Origin: Sphaerolaimus hirsutus
Lineage: Eukaryota; Nematoda; Chromadorea; Monhysterida; Sphaerolaimidae
DNA length: 64,000 nucleotides
Reading direction: 5' to 3'
NCBI GenBank assembly: GCA_964036195.1
Contig: OZ038459.1
Coordinates: forward strand, 8,553,206-8,617,205
Below the pieces are notes generated by a model. It did not search any database. It was not told the DNA's origin and saw only the letters and a program-made list of their open reading frames with translations. The stretch's first letter is position 1, and each line of letters begins with the position of its first letter. Of the stretch, positions 1-11,430 are shown piece by piece. The translations under genes were made by a program, and so were the position numbers.

Positions 1-15
1 CTGGATACGTACCTG
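1..15. mobile_element. 3' terminus of a family-P hAT-like element
   Basis: The first bases read CTGGATACGTACCTG, which closely matches the right end of the complete family-P element at 48560-49225 (CTGGATACGTTTCTG). The rest of this copy lies outside the window. It ends about 40 bp before a PIGC splice acceptor. Confidence 0.6.
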
Positions 16-56
16 GTTGGTGCCAAGCCGTGTGCGATCAATAAATAGATTTTCAG

Positions 57-2105
57 CGTGTCCCGGCCGGTGTCGCTGAACATGGCCGTGTTCGGCGCCG
101 TGTGTCTGCAGTCGCGGCTGCACTCGAGCGCGCACGCGTTCGCCCTGCTCATGCTCGCCATACTGCTGTTCGCTTTCTGGCCCTATGCGCAGGTCCGTTA
201 CGTTATGCGCGCGTCTTGCTTTTTGGGTGGCTTTTGAGTCATTTGAAAGTAAACACCTTCCCGGACAAGTTCACCACCCAATGTTTTATTTCACTTCGGA
301 TGTAATATTTCCATCTATTGGGGTGTTATAAAGCTGAAACGTTGAATATATAAAGTTGTAACACCCTCCTACTCTGCTTCAGTGGGGGGAGGTGGGGCGA
401 CTCAATGCAAGGTGGGTTGCCCCATACACAACAATTTTTTTGGCGTTTTTGGTGACCCAAACAAGTTCACCACCCACTTGATTAGCTACACTTCGAGGGT
501 CGTATCTCCAGCTGTGAGGCTGGTATAAAGCTGAAATTTGGGGGATGTTTTGCCAACAACCCCCCTTACAATACACCAGTGGGGCTACCTGCCAGCGACC
601 CACTACAGTATGCATTGCTGCATGTACAGTTGTTCATTTTTTAAAACAACCCAGGTGTCCCAAACAAGTTTGCCACCCGACTGCATTATTAAAAATGTTG
701 TGAGAACATACCTGATATAAAATTGAGTCAGATTTGAACCCTAGTTCTGCTCATTCAAAATGTTTCAGTAGGGCACCCACCCCGTCCCATAAATGGCAGA
801 TCAAAAATTTAACTTTAAACCAATTTTTTGTTTCACACTTTAAAAGTTGGTTTACAAAGTTCACTAGGGAAGGGTCCAAGGTTCAAAGTTATGTAGACAA
901 CATGACCTCTAAAATGCCTCTATAAGGAAATTTATTTGGGGTGAATATTATGATGTCATAATCACATCATTACAAGAACAAAATTTGACAAAATTTCCAC
1001 TTTTTCATTCACCCCAAATAAATTTCCTTATGCAGGCATTTTACAGGTTATGTTGTTTGCATAACTTTGAACCCTAGACCCTCCCCTACCAACCTTTGTA
1101 AACCAACTTTTTAAGTGTGAAACAAAAACTTGGTTTAAAGTGAAATTTTCAGTCAGTTGTTTATGGGACAGGGTGGGTGCCCTACTGAAACGATTTTAAT
1201 GAGCAGAACTAGGGTTCAAATCTTATTCTATTTTATATCAGGTATGTTCTTGCAACATTTTTTTATAATGCAGTTGGTTGGTTAACGAACTTGTTTGGGA
1301 GACTTGGGTTGTTTAAAAAAAATGAACAACTTTATATGTGGCGACCCATGCTGTAGTGGGTCGTTGGCGGCCAACCACTGGTGAATTGTGAGAGGGGGTT
1401 GTTTGCAAGACATCCCCCAAATTTCAGCTTTCTATCACCCTCACAGCTGGAGATATGGCCTTCGTAGTGTAGCCAATCAAGTGGGTGGTGAACTTGTTTG
1501 GGACACCTAAAAAGCCTCAAAAAATGTTTGCATATAGGGCGACCCACCCTGTAGTGCGTCGCCGCACCTTCCCCCATTGACACAGAGTAGCAGGGTGCTA
1601 GGACTATATACCCACCAAATATTAGCTTTATACCGCTTCCATAGCCAGACATATTGCATCTGAAGTGAAATTGAAAAATGGGTGGTGAACTTGTCCGGGA
1701 AGGTGTTTAGAAACTGCGCCAAAGAAGCCTGCTTCATCAAGCGACAAGGGTCTTCACACGCAGGAGGAGTTGCTGCAGTGCGGCGCGGACCGGTGCGTGG
1801 CGCGGCTGCACCTGGCCGTGTCCGTGTCCAGCTCGGTGTTCGTGTGCGCCGCGTCGCTGTGGTGGGCGGCCGCAGCCACGCTCACGCTGCTTTGCATCGC
1901 CTTCGTCTGCCCCGCGCTGCTAGTCGCCATGCAGCCGTTGAAAAAGTGCGTTGTAAATAATAATTAAAATATGTTTGTTTTCTTTTTTCGTGCGGCCTCA
2001 CAGCGCAGTTTCAAAGTGAATCTCAGCACTATTCACGGGCCTTGGGACGAGGCGATGATCAAAGAGCACCAACTTCAGCAGAGCCCCAAGGAAAAACGGC
2101 TATAA
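57..2105 (+). CDS. PIGC: PIG-C, GPI N-acetylglucosaminyltransferase subunit C (3' exons)
   Basis: PIG-C (the Gpi2 family) is a multi-pass ER membrane subunit of the complex that transfers GlcNAc to phosphatidylinositol, the first step of GPI-anchor synthesis. Three terminal exons are visible: 57-192, 1764-1945 and 2009-2105, stop TAA at 2103-2105. The first encodes SLNMAVFGAVCLQSRLHSSA and a hydrophobic helix ending FAFWPYAQ. The second encodes two hydrophobic segments (around VFVCAASLWW and LTLLCIAFVCPALL). The last encodes STIHGPWDEAMIKEH, the family's near-invariant C-terminal HGPWDEA motif. Phases fit (0 at the first junction, 2 at the second) with GT-AG borders. The N-terminal part lies upstream of the window. 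A palindromic element occupies most of the first intron, and an array element lies just behind the stop codon. Codons are strongly GC3-rich. Identification is by recognition of the conserved segments, not by a search. Confidence 0.93.
252..1707. mobile_element. Family K: 1.46-kb near-full-length palindrome in PIGC intron
   Basis: The two halves are inverted copies meeting near 980. The left arm starts AACACCTTCCCGGACAAG and the right arm ends CTTGTCCGGGAAGGTGTT, each flanked by TA (250-251, 1708-1709), suggesting TA target duplication. Inner segments repeat as inverted pairs too, for example TTTCAGTAGGGCACCCAC near 767 and its complement near 1180. No protein is encoded; short reading frames here are mirror images. 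A diverged relative is at 27417-28392. Confidence 0.85.
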
Positions 2106-2118
2106 CTGATCACCCAGA

Positions 2119-2518
2119 TAGGGTTCAAACGGGATTGACTTTTCGGGATCGGGATCGGGATCGGGATTCACTTTTTGAAATTTCGGGATCGGGATCGGGA
2201 TCGGGATTGGGGTTTCGGGATCGGGATCGGGATTGGTTTTTTGAGATTTCGGGATCGGGATCGGGATTGGCCGGGATTGGGGTCACGGGATCGGGATCGG
2301 GATTGGGATTGGCATTTTTCCGGGATCGGGATCCCGGACTTGGGTGTTTCTCGGGATCGGGATCGGGATTTGAAAATTTTCAGGATCGGGATCGGGATTG
2401 GTATTTTTGGATTTCGGGATCGGGATCGGGATTGGGGTTTCGGGATCGGGATCGGGACTGGTAAATCCCGGAATTTCACGGGATCCGGGATCGGGATCGG
2501 GATCCCGTTTGAACCCTA
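2119..2518. mobile_element. Family A: hAT-like element with a GGGATC array
   Basis: TIRs are TAGGGTTCAAACGGGAT at the left and ATCCCGTTTGAACCCTA at the right. The TSD CACCCAGA is perfect (2111-2118 and 2519-2526). The interior is almost entirely a degenerate array of GGGATC and GGGATT. It inserted 5 bp after the PIGC stop, so it lies in the 3' UTR. Reading frames through it give Arg-Asp-Arg-Asp strings, an artefact of the hexamer. Confidence 0.9.
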
Positions 2519-2526
2519 CACCCAGA

Positions 2527-2760
2527 TTGGAACTCCATTGTCCGCCCTAATTGGTATTTTTAACTCTTCTATGTTGAATGTTTATTCTTTGTCCAGTGGT
2601 TTAATTTTATTGTAAGTCTATGTCTGGTTTCGTTTCCCGACGATGATCTCGTCTTGGTAGTGTTCAACCTTTTTTCACTAACCGGTCGTGTTCAACCAAC
2701 CAACATGGCAACAGTTCAGCGAACTGCAGCTCTGTTGTGGCTGCTTGCACAGAATGAAAC
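2527..2760. other. Probable remainder of PIGC 3' flank, no feature
   Basis: AT-rich non-repetitive sequence after the family-A insertion, probably the rest of the PIGC 3' UTR. No AATAAA is present in the first 100 bases. Confidence 0.4.
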
Positions 2761-2762
2761 TG

Positions 2763-2945
2763 GTGCCAGTTCCGCAAAATGAGAAGTGAGAAGTGCAATG
2801 GCAAGTGAATTGGCAAGTGAAGTGGCGAAAGCGAAGAGAAATTTCTTTTTCTTTTTTACTTCGCTTTTGCCAATTCACTTGCCGTTTCACTTCGCTTTTG
2901 CGCTTGTATTTCGCCTGTTCACTTCTCATTTTGCGGCACTGGCCC
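2763..2945. repeat. Foldback repeat (CAAGTGAA-type hairpin)
   Basis: The left arm has GTTCCGCAAAATGAGAAGTG and the right arm CACTTCTCATTTTGCGGCAC. Between them are inverted copies of AAGTGAATTGGCAAGTGAAG-like motifs around a poly-T centre near 2850. It resembles a small non-autonomous TIR element; I could not define a TSD. Confidence 0.7.
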
Positions 2946-2994
2946 CTGGTCATGCATTTTTAAAGATTTCATTCACAGTTTTCCAGTCACGCTG

Positions 2995-4497
2995 TTATTT
3001 AGGTTGTTAGTCCTTAGGTGATCCTTGCTCGAATATTTTGCTAAATATTGTAAATCTTCCGTTTTCTAACAGTCTGTATAAATGGTTTATTTTGACGCCT
3101 CACAAACGGTGGAGCGTGAAGGCTTTACGTTACACATTTTTAAGGCGTTAATTTTCAATCTCCAATTGACAATCGAAGTTCGACCCTTCCGTTCCTCCCA
3201 TCTGCCAGTTTGACACCGATAAGGCAGGAATTCACGCCTCTTTGTATCCATGTGATGCCTTCATTGGCAATGCCGAGATTCTAATCGCTGCAATAATTAT
3301 CGCGTTAGCGATTTGATTCGGATTACTGAAAATACATTCCTTCCTGAGCGACAGGACTTTTGATTTAGAATTGGCAGCTACCGAAAAATGGAACATTTCG
3401 TTTCCGGACTCAATGAAATTTTATGTGCATCTTTCGATTACTTTATTGCCATATGTGGAGACATTAAAATTGCACAGTAGGTTGTAGGGTGGGGAATTTC
3501 AAAAAATTTCGTTTTCGGTTCCAAAAGATTTCGGTTCGGATATCGGTTCCCGGTTCTTCAAAATTTTTGGTCCCGCTTCTCTAGTTCGGTTCCTGGTATT
3601 CGTTTTTTGGTAGTAAGTTCGGTTCCGTTCTTTCGGATATTTATTATACCTAGTTCGTTTCTGTCCTTCTGGGTATTAAGTTCGGTTCCGGGTATAAGTG
3701 CCGGTTCTCGGTTCCGGTTGTAGTATGAAATTCGGTTCCGGTTCTTCGAACCGTTATTCTTCGAACCGCATGTCGGGTCGGTTCGGGTTCCCAACTAGAG
3801 TACGTGCATGAGAACTGGCGCACTTTGTTCCCACCCACTGCCAATGATACGCATGCACTTCGTGCATAATCGATGTGTTATTTCGGGTTTATTCAATATT
3901 TATAGTTTTCGACAAAGGTGCAGACTGGTATCTGTTTGGTTCCACTCATACGGGACTCTCCGTTTTGTAACATCTTTCAATAAATAAGTAATTCGACGCA
4001 AAATTAACCGCCATCACACTTTTATTGCCGTCACGTCGGTTTTGGTGCCTATTTTTATGGTTTTTGGCACAAGGACACCTGTGCGGCACTGCGGGTTGAA
4101 TTTTGCGAAACAAAAGTATCGGATTTGTAGATATTACGACCTGGGAATTAACTTCTGGGCCTGAATTATGGGAATTCGACTGTTATTCATGCAAATTATC
4201 AACAAAAAATTGATGGCGTAGAACAAAAAGTCGACACCAGAAATTCTAACGAATCGTAAACAAAAAAGAATATTCAGTTCGTTTTCATATTGAATATCCA
4301 CATCAGACTTTTTTAAACATATCTACCGCATTTCCTTGCATAATCCCCCTTTTTGAAAAATTCGCGTTGAATAAAACACATGTATGGCCAATTTGAACAA
4401 AAATGACATGTTATTTTGTCATAAAGCATACTTCGTGGAATGAGTTGATAGAAACATGCTTGAAAATTATGACGAAATGATAATTCCTCGACGGTAT
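2995..4497 (+). repeat. Dispersed 1.5-kb repeat, copy 1
   Basis: Matches 54580-56095 in the same orientation over most of its length, for example CAAACGGTGGAGCG, then a run on both sides of CAATTGACAATCGAAGTTCG. Both copies carry the same nested family-C element at the same place and a family-M remnant at the right end, so those insertions predate duplication. Open frames are short and differ in stop codons between copies (a 30-residue frame ending GDIKIAQ is open in both but not conserved around it), so I do not call a gene. Confidence 0.8.
3485..3797. mobile_element. Family C element nested in the dispersed repeat
   Basis: Starts TAGGGTGGGGAA and ends TTCCCAACTA, degraded relative to TAGGGTTGGGAA. 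The interior is a degenerate array of GGTTCCGGTTC and TTCGGGTATT units. The left flank GTAGGTTG nearly matches the right flank ATAGGTTG of the sister copy at 55075-55365. Confidence 0.75.
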
Positions 4498-4599
4498 ATT
4501 GTGTAGTGTATCTAACAAAGATCTATGATTTAAACAAATATTTATATAAGGCACTGGTCAAACACTATGATTGTTCACATGATGATTTGCATGAAAATA

Positions 4600-4993
4600 C
4601 CGTATTACCTCGAAATACCCCCATGGGGGTTTATTATTTCGCCAGCAAAATTTGAGGGGGGTTAATTCGCGGGGGGGGGGGTAATATTTCGTCAGGAATT
4701 TTTGTAAGGATAGTAGTAAATAGTAGACATTTGCGTACCCAAAACAGGTAATAAATGTATCCAAACAGGATATATTTGGACATAAAAACGTAAATAGCTA
4801 CACAAACTAGTCTATGTGTAGCTGCAATGCAAATCAGCAGTAATATATATCATGTTCATTGCATACATGACGTATTTATTATGTACATGTACATCATTCC
4901 GAAGGGGGGTATTTCGAGGGAGGTGATTATTTCCCCAGCCCATTTTGAGGGGGGGGGGGGTTATTCGAGGGGAGGATAATTGAGGTAATACGG
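4600..4993. mobile_element. Family M: TA-flanked element with G/C-run interior
   Basis: TIRs are CCGTATTACCTCGAAATA at the left and a right end finishing GAGGTAATACGG, each flanked by TA. The interior carries the family phrase TTATTTCG(C/T)CAG followed by poly-G runs. Confidence 0.85.
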
Positions 4994-5230
4994 TAACCCA
5001 ATTTCACGCTATTCCGTGACTACAGTTTACTTTACACTTTTATTTTTATTGGTTTACTGCAGGTGAGGCACTTAAATCGATCAATACTAAAAAAAATCTG
5101 CATCAATAAATAGTTCAGTAAAAGTTATTCATGTAGTGACTACTGAATACTAGTTTCTGTGGTGCCCTAAAAGTCTGCACTGATGCTTTTTTATCAACGC
5201 TTTTTTTTATTTCTATGGGTATTATATACA

Positions 5231-5827
5231 TATACTCGACGGACCGCATGCTATGATTTTTCTGAAGGAAACACCATAATGGCGTCATCATTAATAAGAT
5301 TAAAATAATTCCAGCAAAAAAACTTGACGGGAAAAAACATTCCTCGTTTTGTACGCGACTCCGCTTTTTTTAAATATTTTTCTTTTTGTGAAAGTGCATA
5401 TACTCGGCGGACCGCATGCTATGCATTTTTCTGAAGGAAACACTCCATCATGACGTCATCAATTATAAAATAAAATTATTCAGCACAAAAGAAAAAAATA
5501 TTTCGGGAAAAAACATTCCTCGTTTGTACGCGACTCCGCTTTTTTAAATATTTTTCTTTTTGTGAAAGTGCATATACTTGGCGGACCGCATGCTATGCAT
5601 TTTTCTGAAGGAAACACTCCATCATGACGTCATCAATTATAAAATAAAATTATTCAGCACAAAAGAAAAAAATATTTCGGGAAAAAACATTCCTCGTTTG
5701 TACGCGACTCCGCCTTTTTTAAAATATTTTTCTTTTTGTGAAAGTGCATACATAAGTATCCAGCTCGCGCGTTATCGACCAAGACATAAATAATTTTGGA
5801 CGCATACTTTGCGGTCCGCTGAGTATA
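5231..5827. mobile_element. Family L: three tandem copies ending in an inverted terminus
   Basis: Units of about 170 bp begin at 5231, 5399 and 5573, each starting TATACT(C/T)G(A/G)CGGACCGC and containing GGAAACA and TTGTACGCGACTCCGC. The block closes with the inverted end GCGGTCCGCTGAGTATA at 5811-5827. Units 2 and 3 are almost identical, which suggests recent tandem amplification within one TIR pair. Confidence 0.8.
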
Positions 5828-5968
5828 CCTATTTATGTCACAGTAAACACGGGAATTTAGTCTCCACATCCAGGCCTGATGTTTTTTTAATGTTGCAACG
5901 CGAAAGTTTCATTAAAAAATTGAGTTTTGGAGTGTGTAATCTCCCATCGTCAAAAAAGCAAAGGAGTT

Positions 5969-6080
5969 TATCGTATTACCTCGAATTAACCCTCCCCCCT
6001 CTCGAATTGACCCCTTCCTCTCGAAATACCCCCAGGTCTGAGCGACACCCCCTAGAAATACCCCCTTCTTGAATGATGTA
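5969..6080. mobile_element. Family M, left part only
   Basis: Begins TATCGTATTACCTCGAATT, followed by C-runs and CTCGAAATACCCCC. No right terminus was found, so it looks truncated. Confidence 0.6.
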
Positions 6081-6700
6081 CATCTCCCCCTATATGTTTG
6101 TGGAAGACTGTGTGCAAAGTATACCACATGCAAAGCATAGCCCATTGAATTTTTTTGGCATATTATAGGGAGCGTTGGGCAATGAGCTGACAATGCAGCT
6201 ACAAGTTGACTTTGGGAGTTGCCAGAGTCAATTCATGACAGACGATGGATTCGGTCCAAGTAAAACATTAAATTGCTCCCTGGTCCTAGGGAGCAATGGA
6301 GCTACAAGTTGACATGTGTGTTAGGATTGTCAACTTGAGGCTATAGATTAGATGACTCCTGGATTGGCTCCTGGACTGAATAATTTTGCTTTGCCTGATA
6401 AATATTGGACCAGTTTACAATTCATGCCATGTCAGAATTGGAACCAATTAGCATTTGAAAAAATGATCTATTTTCCAGAAAATATATAAATATATTACCC
6501 AAAATGTTGAAAAAATATAAATATATATAAATCTCTCCAGCTTTTCAGAAAATATATATATAAATTACTGAAAAAATCACTCTAAGCGGAAACAAAATCT
6601 CAAAAAATCACTCAAAAAAAGCTCTGAAATAAGTTTAGTTTCAATCAGATCAGGTTAGCTATGATTAGATTAGCACCAATCAGCCAAAATGTTGCTTCCT
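6081..6700. other. AT-rich intergenic DNA, no feature recognised
   Basis: Contains repeated ATATATAAATATAT stretches at 6480-6560 and one short inverted pair around GGAGCAATGGAGCTACAAG. Nothing coding is visible. Confidence 0.5.
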
Positions 6701-6705
6701 GTGTC

Positions 6706-6954
6706 AGCACTGCCAGACCCTGTAAAGTGTCAAATGTCATGCAAAGTATCAAAAGTCGTGTGAAATGCTGTGTAAAATGTCAAACGTACAATTTCCCAGG
6801 GTAGTTACATTACTTTTGGTGTTTTGAATGACAATACAGTGCATTTTACACATTACAGGACATGACATTACAGTATGTTTTACAGTGCATTTTACATGAC
6901 TTTTGACACTGCATGACATTTCGCATTTTACTGAGCATCTGGGAGTGGCACCAG
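6706..6954. mobile_element. Family F foldback element
   Basis: Left end CACTGCCAGACCCTGTAAAG, right end CATCTGGGAGTGGCACCAG. The arms consist of repeated TGTCAAATGTCATGCAAAG-type units in opposite orientation. Same family as the intronic copy at 51322-51501. Confidence 0.7.
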
Positions 6955-6961
6955 GTGACAG

Positions 6962-7207
6962 TAGCCGAAAAAAATTCGCCTCAAGAGTGGCGTTTTTTTG
7001 GCGCTTTTAAAAACACTAGCGCCGAGCGCCAATGGCGCCAGGGCACTATAGCGCCAAGCGCCAAAAGCGCCATGGCGCTTTTCGAAAGTTCAGCGCCAAG
7101 CGCCAATGGCGCCACAGCAAAATCGCGCCAAGCGCCAAAAGCGCCATGGCGCTTTTTGCTTTGGCGCTAGCGCCAGGCGCTAGCGCCATGGCGCTTTCAC
7201 ATCACTA
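6962..7207. mobile_element. Family G: hAT-like element with GGCGCC array
   Basis: The interior is a dense array of AAGCGCCA and TGGCGCTT, and the right end is GCGCTTTCACATCACTA. The left end is degraded (TAGCCGAAAAAAATTCGCC). The family end consensus is TAGTGATGNAAAAGCGCC. Confidence 0.7.
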
Positions 7208-7447
7208 GTGAAAACTAGTGTGCGCAGGGCCATTAAAGCCAGTATTGAGGCAATTTTTTTCACTGCTACCGCTGAACCCTTCCCACAAATTTACCCGCTG
7301 TCTAGCTATCAGAGCAATTTTTGAGAAATTTTTGCCACAATTTTTGCTTGAAATCTCTAATTTTTGTACTTTTTGCCCATTTTCACCTTTAAAGTTCTAA
7401 ACACATAGCCAATCGTGTACCTATTTTCAGTGCAATATATCTAGTAC
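7208..7447. other. Unassigned sequence
   Basis: Non-repetitive apart from TTTTTGCCATTTTCACC-like text also seen around family-I elements, so possibly a family-I remnant. Confidence 0.3.
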
Positions 7448-7449
7448 TA

Positions 7450-7911
7450 GCAGGATTCTCTCCGACCGCGGTCGGGTTTTGTGGTTCTCTACAATTAATA
7501 CCATTGGAGAAAATATGATACTTTGTTTGCCCACATGCTAGGCATGTGTTTTGAAATGCAGTATGTAATGTACCAACAATAACAAGACCAATACCAAAGA
7601 TGCAATGTTTTGGAATGGATTTTTGTAAACTTGGTTGGTAAAATGTAAAACTGTTAACTGTAAAATGGTTGGGCATGAAACTCGGTAGTAAAATGTGGAC
7701 AGTTTGCGATTTGGTATGATGGTGTGCAGTGTGCATTCTGTGTGGTATAGGTTTTGTGATATGATAGTGTGGTTTTTGCAAGGTGTCAAACTTTGTTGTA
7801 ATCTTCAATTGGTTACATTTGTGCTTTGCTGTTCTTTTTGTGTTTGTAAATCCTTGTGGTATTAATTGTAGAGAACCACAAAACCCAATTGAAGGTTGGA
7901 GAGAATCCTGC
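7450..7911. mobile_element. TA-flanked MITE with 53-bp TIRs
   Basis: Starts GCAGGATTCTCTCC and ends GGAGAGAATCCTGC. TIR identity continues for about 53 bp through CAAAACCC and TTGTAGAGAACCAC, broken only by a short block (GACCGCGGTC versus the complement of CAATTGAAGGTT). Flanked by TA at 7448-7449 and 7912-7913. The roughly 360-bp centre is unique in the window and has no convincing ORF. Confidence 0.8.
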
Positions 7912-7944
7912 TATAGGTACCCACTACTCAGAGGCTTGCAAAAA

Positions 7945-8470
7945 CTGACACCCCAATGGGGACCCCCCTCCAAATGGCACCCCCCGGGGAACCCCCCAAA
8001 AGTGGCACCCCCTGGGAACTGCCCAAAAATGAGACCCCCTAGGGCCCCACAAATATGGCACCCCCTGAGGACCACCGAAAAATGGCACCCCTTAGGGACC
8101 CCCCAAAAATGGCACCCCCTTGGGACCCCCCAAAATAGCACCCCCTGGGGACCCCCCAAACATGGCACCCCCTAGGAACCCCCACAAAAATGGCAGCCCC
8201 TGGGGACCCACCCAAAGTTGGCTCCCCCTGGGGACTCTCCAAAAATGGCACCCCCTGGGGACCACCCCAAAATGGCACCCCCTTAGGACCCCCCTGCAAA
8301 AAAAATATAGCACCCCCCTGAGGACCACCAAAAAATGGCACCCCTGGGGACCACCCAAAAATGGCACCCTATGTGGACCCCCTTGAAATGGCACCCCCAT
8401 ATGTACCTCCAGAAAATGGCACCCCCTGGAGACCCCCCAAAAATGGCACCCCATGGGGACCCCCTCTAAA
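7945..8470. repeat. Tandem array of ~28-bp unit (GGGACCCCCCAAAAATGGCA)
   Basis: About 18 degenerate copies of a unit built on CCCCCAAAAATGGCACCCCC. Proline- and glycine-rich frames on both strands are translations of the unit, not genes. Confidence 0.9.
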
Positions 8471-8880
8471 TCCTGTAAACACAGCCCCTAGTTTGGAAAC
8501 TCATGTAAACTCAGCCCCTAATTTGGAAACTCCTATAAACTCAGCCCCTAACTTGCAAACTCTCGTAAACTCAGCCCCTAACTTGCAAACTCCCATAAAC
8601 TCAGCCACTTATTTGTAAGCTCCCATAAACTCAGCCTCTAATTTGAAAACTCCCATAAACTCAGCCCCCAATTTTGGAAACTCCTGTAAACTCAACCCAT
8701 AATTTGGAAACTGCTGTAAACTCAGCCCTAATTTGGATACTCCAATAAACTCAGCCCCTAATTTAGAAACTCCCATAAACTCAGCCCCTAATTTGGAAAC
8801 TCCCTTAAAATCAGCCCCTAATTTGGAAACTCCCATAAACTCAGCCCCTAATTTGGAAACTCCCGTAAACTCATTTTCAG
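8471..8880. repeat. Tandem array of 30-bp unit (ACTCAGCCCCTAATTTGGAA)
   Basis: About 14 copies of a 30-bp unit, ACTCAGCCCCTAATTTGGAA plus ACTCCCATAA. The same unit resumes at 11131 after the 116-bp array, so the longer array interrupts it. Confidence 0.9.
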
Positions 8881-11130
8881 GTTTATGGTAATGTAGTGTG
8901 AAAATGGTATGAATATTTCAAAAAATCACTATCATCAATCCACAAATGCATCAATTCACAATTTTCAATTTTTTAGCCCCAAGGGTTAGACTTAAAAGGT
9001 TATGGTAATATAGAGTAGAAATGGAGTGCACATCTCAAATCACTGCAATAAAAAACCCACAAACGCATCATTTCACAAATTGAAAGTTTTTGTGCCCAGG
9101 GGTTCATTATCAGGGTTTTAGTAATGTGGTGTCAAAATGGAGTGCATATTTGAAATCGCTACAATCAGAAACCCACAAACACATCATTTTATGATTTGAA
9201 AATTTTTGGCCCTGGGGGTTCATTTTCAGGGTTATGGTAATGTAGTGTCAAAATGAAGTGCATATTTCAAATCAAGGCAATCAAAAAGCCACAAATGCAT
9301 CATTTCACAATTTCTAATTTATTAGCCCCATGGGTTCAATTTAAGGCTTACAGTAATGTAGAGTTGAAATTGAGTCATTTCAAATCAGTGCAATAAGAAA
9401 CCTGCAAAATGCATCATTTTACAAATAGAAATTTTTGGGTCTAGGGGTTCAATTTCAGAGTTTTAGTAATGTAGTGTCAAAATGGAGTGCATATTTGAAA
9501 TCGCTACAATCAGAAACCCACAAATGCATCATTTTATGATTTGAAAGTTTTTGGCTTAGGGGGTTCATTTTTATGGTTATGGTAATGTAGTGTCAAAATG
9601 AAGTGCATATTTCAAATGAGTGCAATCAGAAACCTGAAAATGAATGATTTCACAAATTGAAAGTTTTTGGCTCCAGAGGTTCATTTTCAGGGTTATGGTT
9701 ATGTAGTTTTCAGGGTTATGTAGTGTCAAAATGGATTGCATATTTCAAATCAGTGCAATTAGAAACACACATCGAATCATTTCACAATTTCTAATTTTTT
9801 AAGCCCTGGGCATATTTGAAATAGCTACACTCTGAAACCCACAAATCCATCATTTTATGGTTTGAAAGTTTTTGGCCCAGGGGGTTCATTTTTAGGGTTA
9901 TGGTAATGTAGTGTCAAAATGAAGTGCATATTTCAAATGAGTGCTATCAGAAACCCGAAAATGCATCATTTCTCAAATTGAAAGTATTTGGCCCCATGGG
10001 TTCATTTTTAGGATTATGGTAATGTAGTGTCAAAATGGAGTGCATATATCAAATTGGTGCAATCATAGACCCAAATTTGAAATCAGTGCAATCAGAAACC
10101 CAAAAATGAATGATTTCACAAATTGAAATTTTTTGGCCCCAGTGGTTCATTTTCAGGGTTATGGTTATGTAGTTTTCAGGGTTATGTAGTGTCAAAACGG
10201 AGTGCATATTTCAAATCAGTGCAATTAGAAACCCACATTTAATCATTTCACAATTTCTAATTTTTTAAGCCCTGGGCATATTTGAAATCACTACACTCAG
10301 AAACTCACAAATCCATCATTTTATCATTTGAAAGTTTTTGGCCCAGGGGGTTCATTTTAGGGTTATGGTAATGTAGTGTCAAAATGAAGTGCATATTTCA
10401 GATGAGTGCAATCAGAAACCCGAAAATGCATCATTTCTCAAATTGAAAGTATTTAACCCCATGGGTCCATTTTGAGGGTTATGGTAATGTAGTGTCAAAA
10501 TGGAGTGCATATATCAAATCAGTGCAATCAGAAACCCAAATTTGAAATCAGTGCAATCAGAAACCCAAAAATGCATCATTTCACAAATTGAAATTTTTTG
10601 GCCCCAGTGGTTCATTTTCAGGGTTATGGTAATGTAGTGTCAAAATGAAGTGCATATTTCAAATGAGTGCAATCAGAAACCTGAAAATGCATCATTTCTC
10701 AAATTGAAAGTATTTGGCCCCATGGGTTCATTTTTTGGGTTATGGTAATGTAGTGTCAATGGAGTGCATATATCAAATCAGTGCAATCAGAAACCTATAT
10801 TTGAAATCAGTGCAACCAGAAACCCAAAAATGCATCATTTCACAAATTGAAAGTTTTTGGCCCCAGTGGTTCATTTTCAGGGTTATGGTAATGTAGTGTC
10901 AAAATGGAGTGCATTATATATCAAATCAGTGCAATTAGAAACCCACAATGCATCATTTCACAATTTGAAAATTTTGGCCCCATTTTGGGTTCAATTTCAG
11001 GGTTATTGTAATGTACTGTCAGAATGGAGTGCATATTTCAAATCATTGTAATCAGTAACCCACAAATGCATTATATCACAATTTATATTTTTTAGCCCCG
11101 GGGGCCTCACTTAAGGATTATGGTAATGTT
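8881..11130. repeat. Tandem array of ~116-bp unit
   Basis: About 18 copies, each with GGTTATGGTAATGTAGTGTC, then ATGGAGTGCATATTTCAAAT, then AATGCATCATTTCACAAATT and GGCCCC plus GGTTCATTTTCAGG. The phrase GTAATGTAGTG recurs at intervals of 113-118 bp. Some units are internally shortened or duplicated around 9690-9840 and 10070-10250. Confidence 0.92.
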
Positions 11131-11335
11131 ATTGTTAACTCCCATAAACTCAGCCCCTAATTTGGCAAACACCCATCAACTCAACTCCCATAAACTCAGC
11201 CTCTAATTTTTAAACTTGTGTCAACAGCCCCTTATCTTTAAACTTCTGTCAACTCAACCCTAATTTATCAACACCCATCAACTCAACCCTGAATTGTAAA
11301 CTCAGCCCCTAAAAACTCAAGTCAACCCCCTATAC
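11131..11335. repeat. Resumed 30-bp array (AACTCAGCCCCTAATTTG)
   Basis: Degenerate continuation of the 30-bp unit of 8471-8880, on the far side of the 116-bp array. Confidence 0.8.
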
Positions 11336-11430
11336 ATGTGCAATTGCATTCTTGGGAAGCAACTTTGCCATCTACTAACCCTGTTTGTCAAGATTGTGGA
11401 TCGTGTTTGTAAAGGGCATTTGTACTAATA

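Noticed and set aside
2042..2615. Frames encoding long Arg-Asp or Gly-Ile strings
   Set aside because: They are translations of the GGGATC array in a TSD-flanked element, open in several frames and both strands; not a protein gene.
7911..8836. Pro/Gly-rich frames on both strands
   Set aside because: They arise from 28- and 30-bp tandem units without stops; no start context or splice signals.
7945..11335. CRISPR-like array
   Set aside because: Repeats are direct, degenerate and contiguous with no unique spacers, and the host is eukaryotic.
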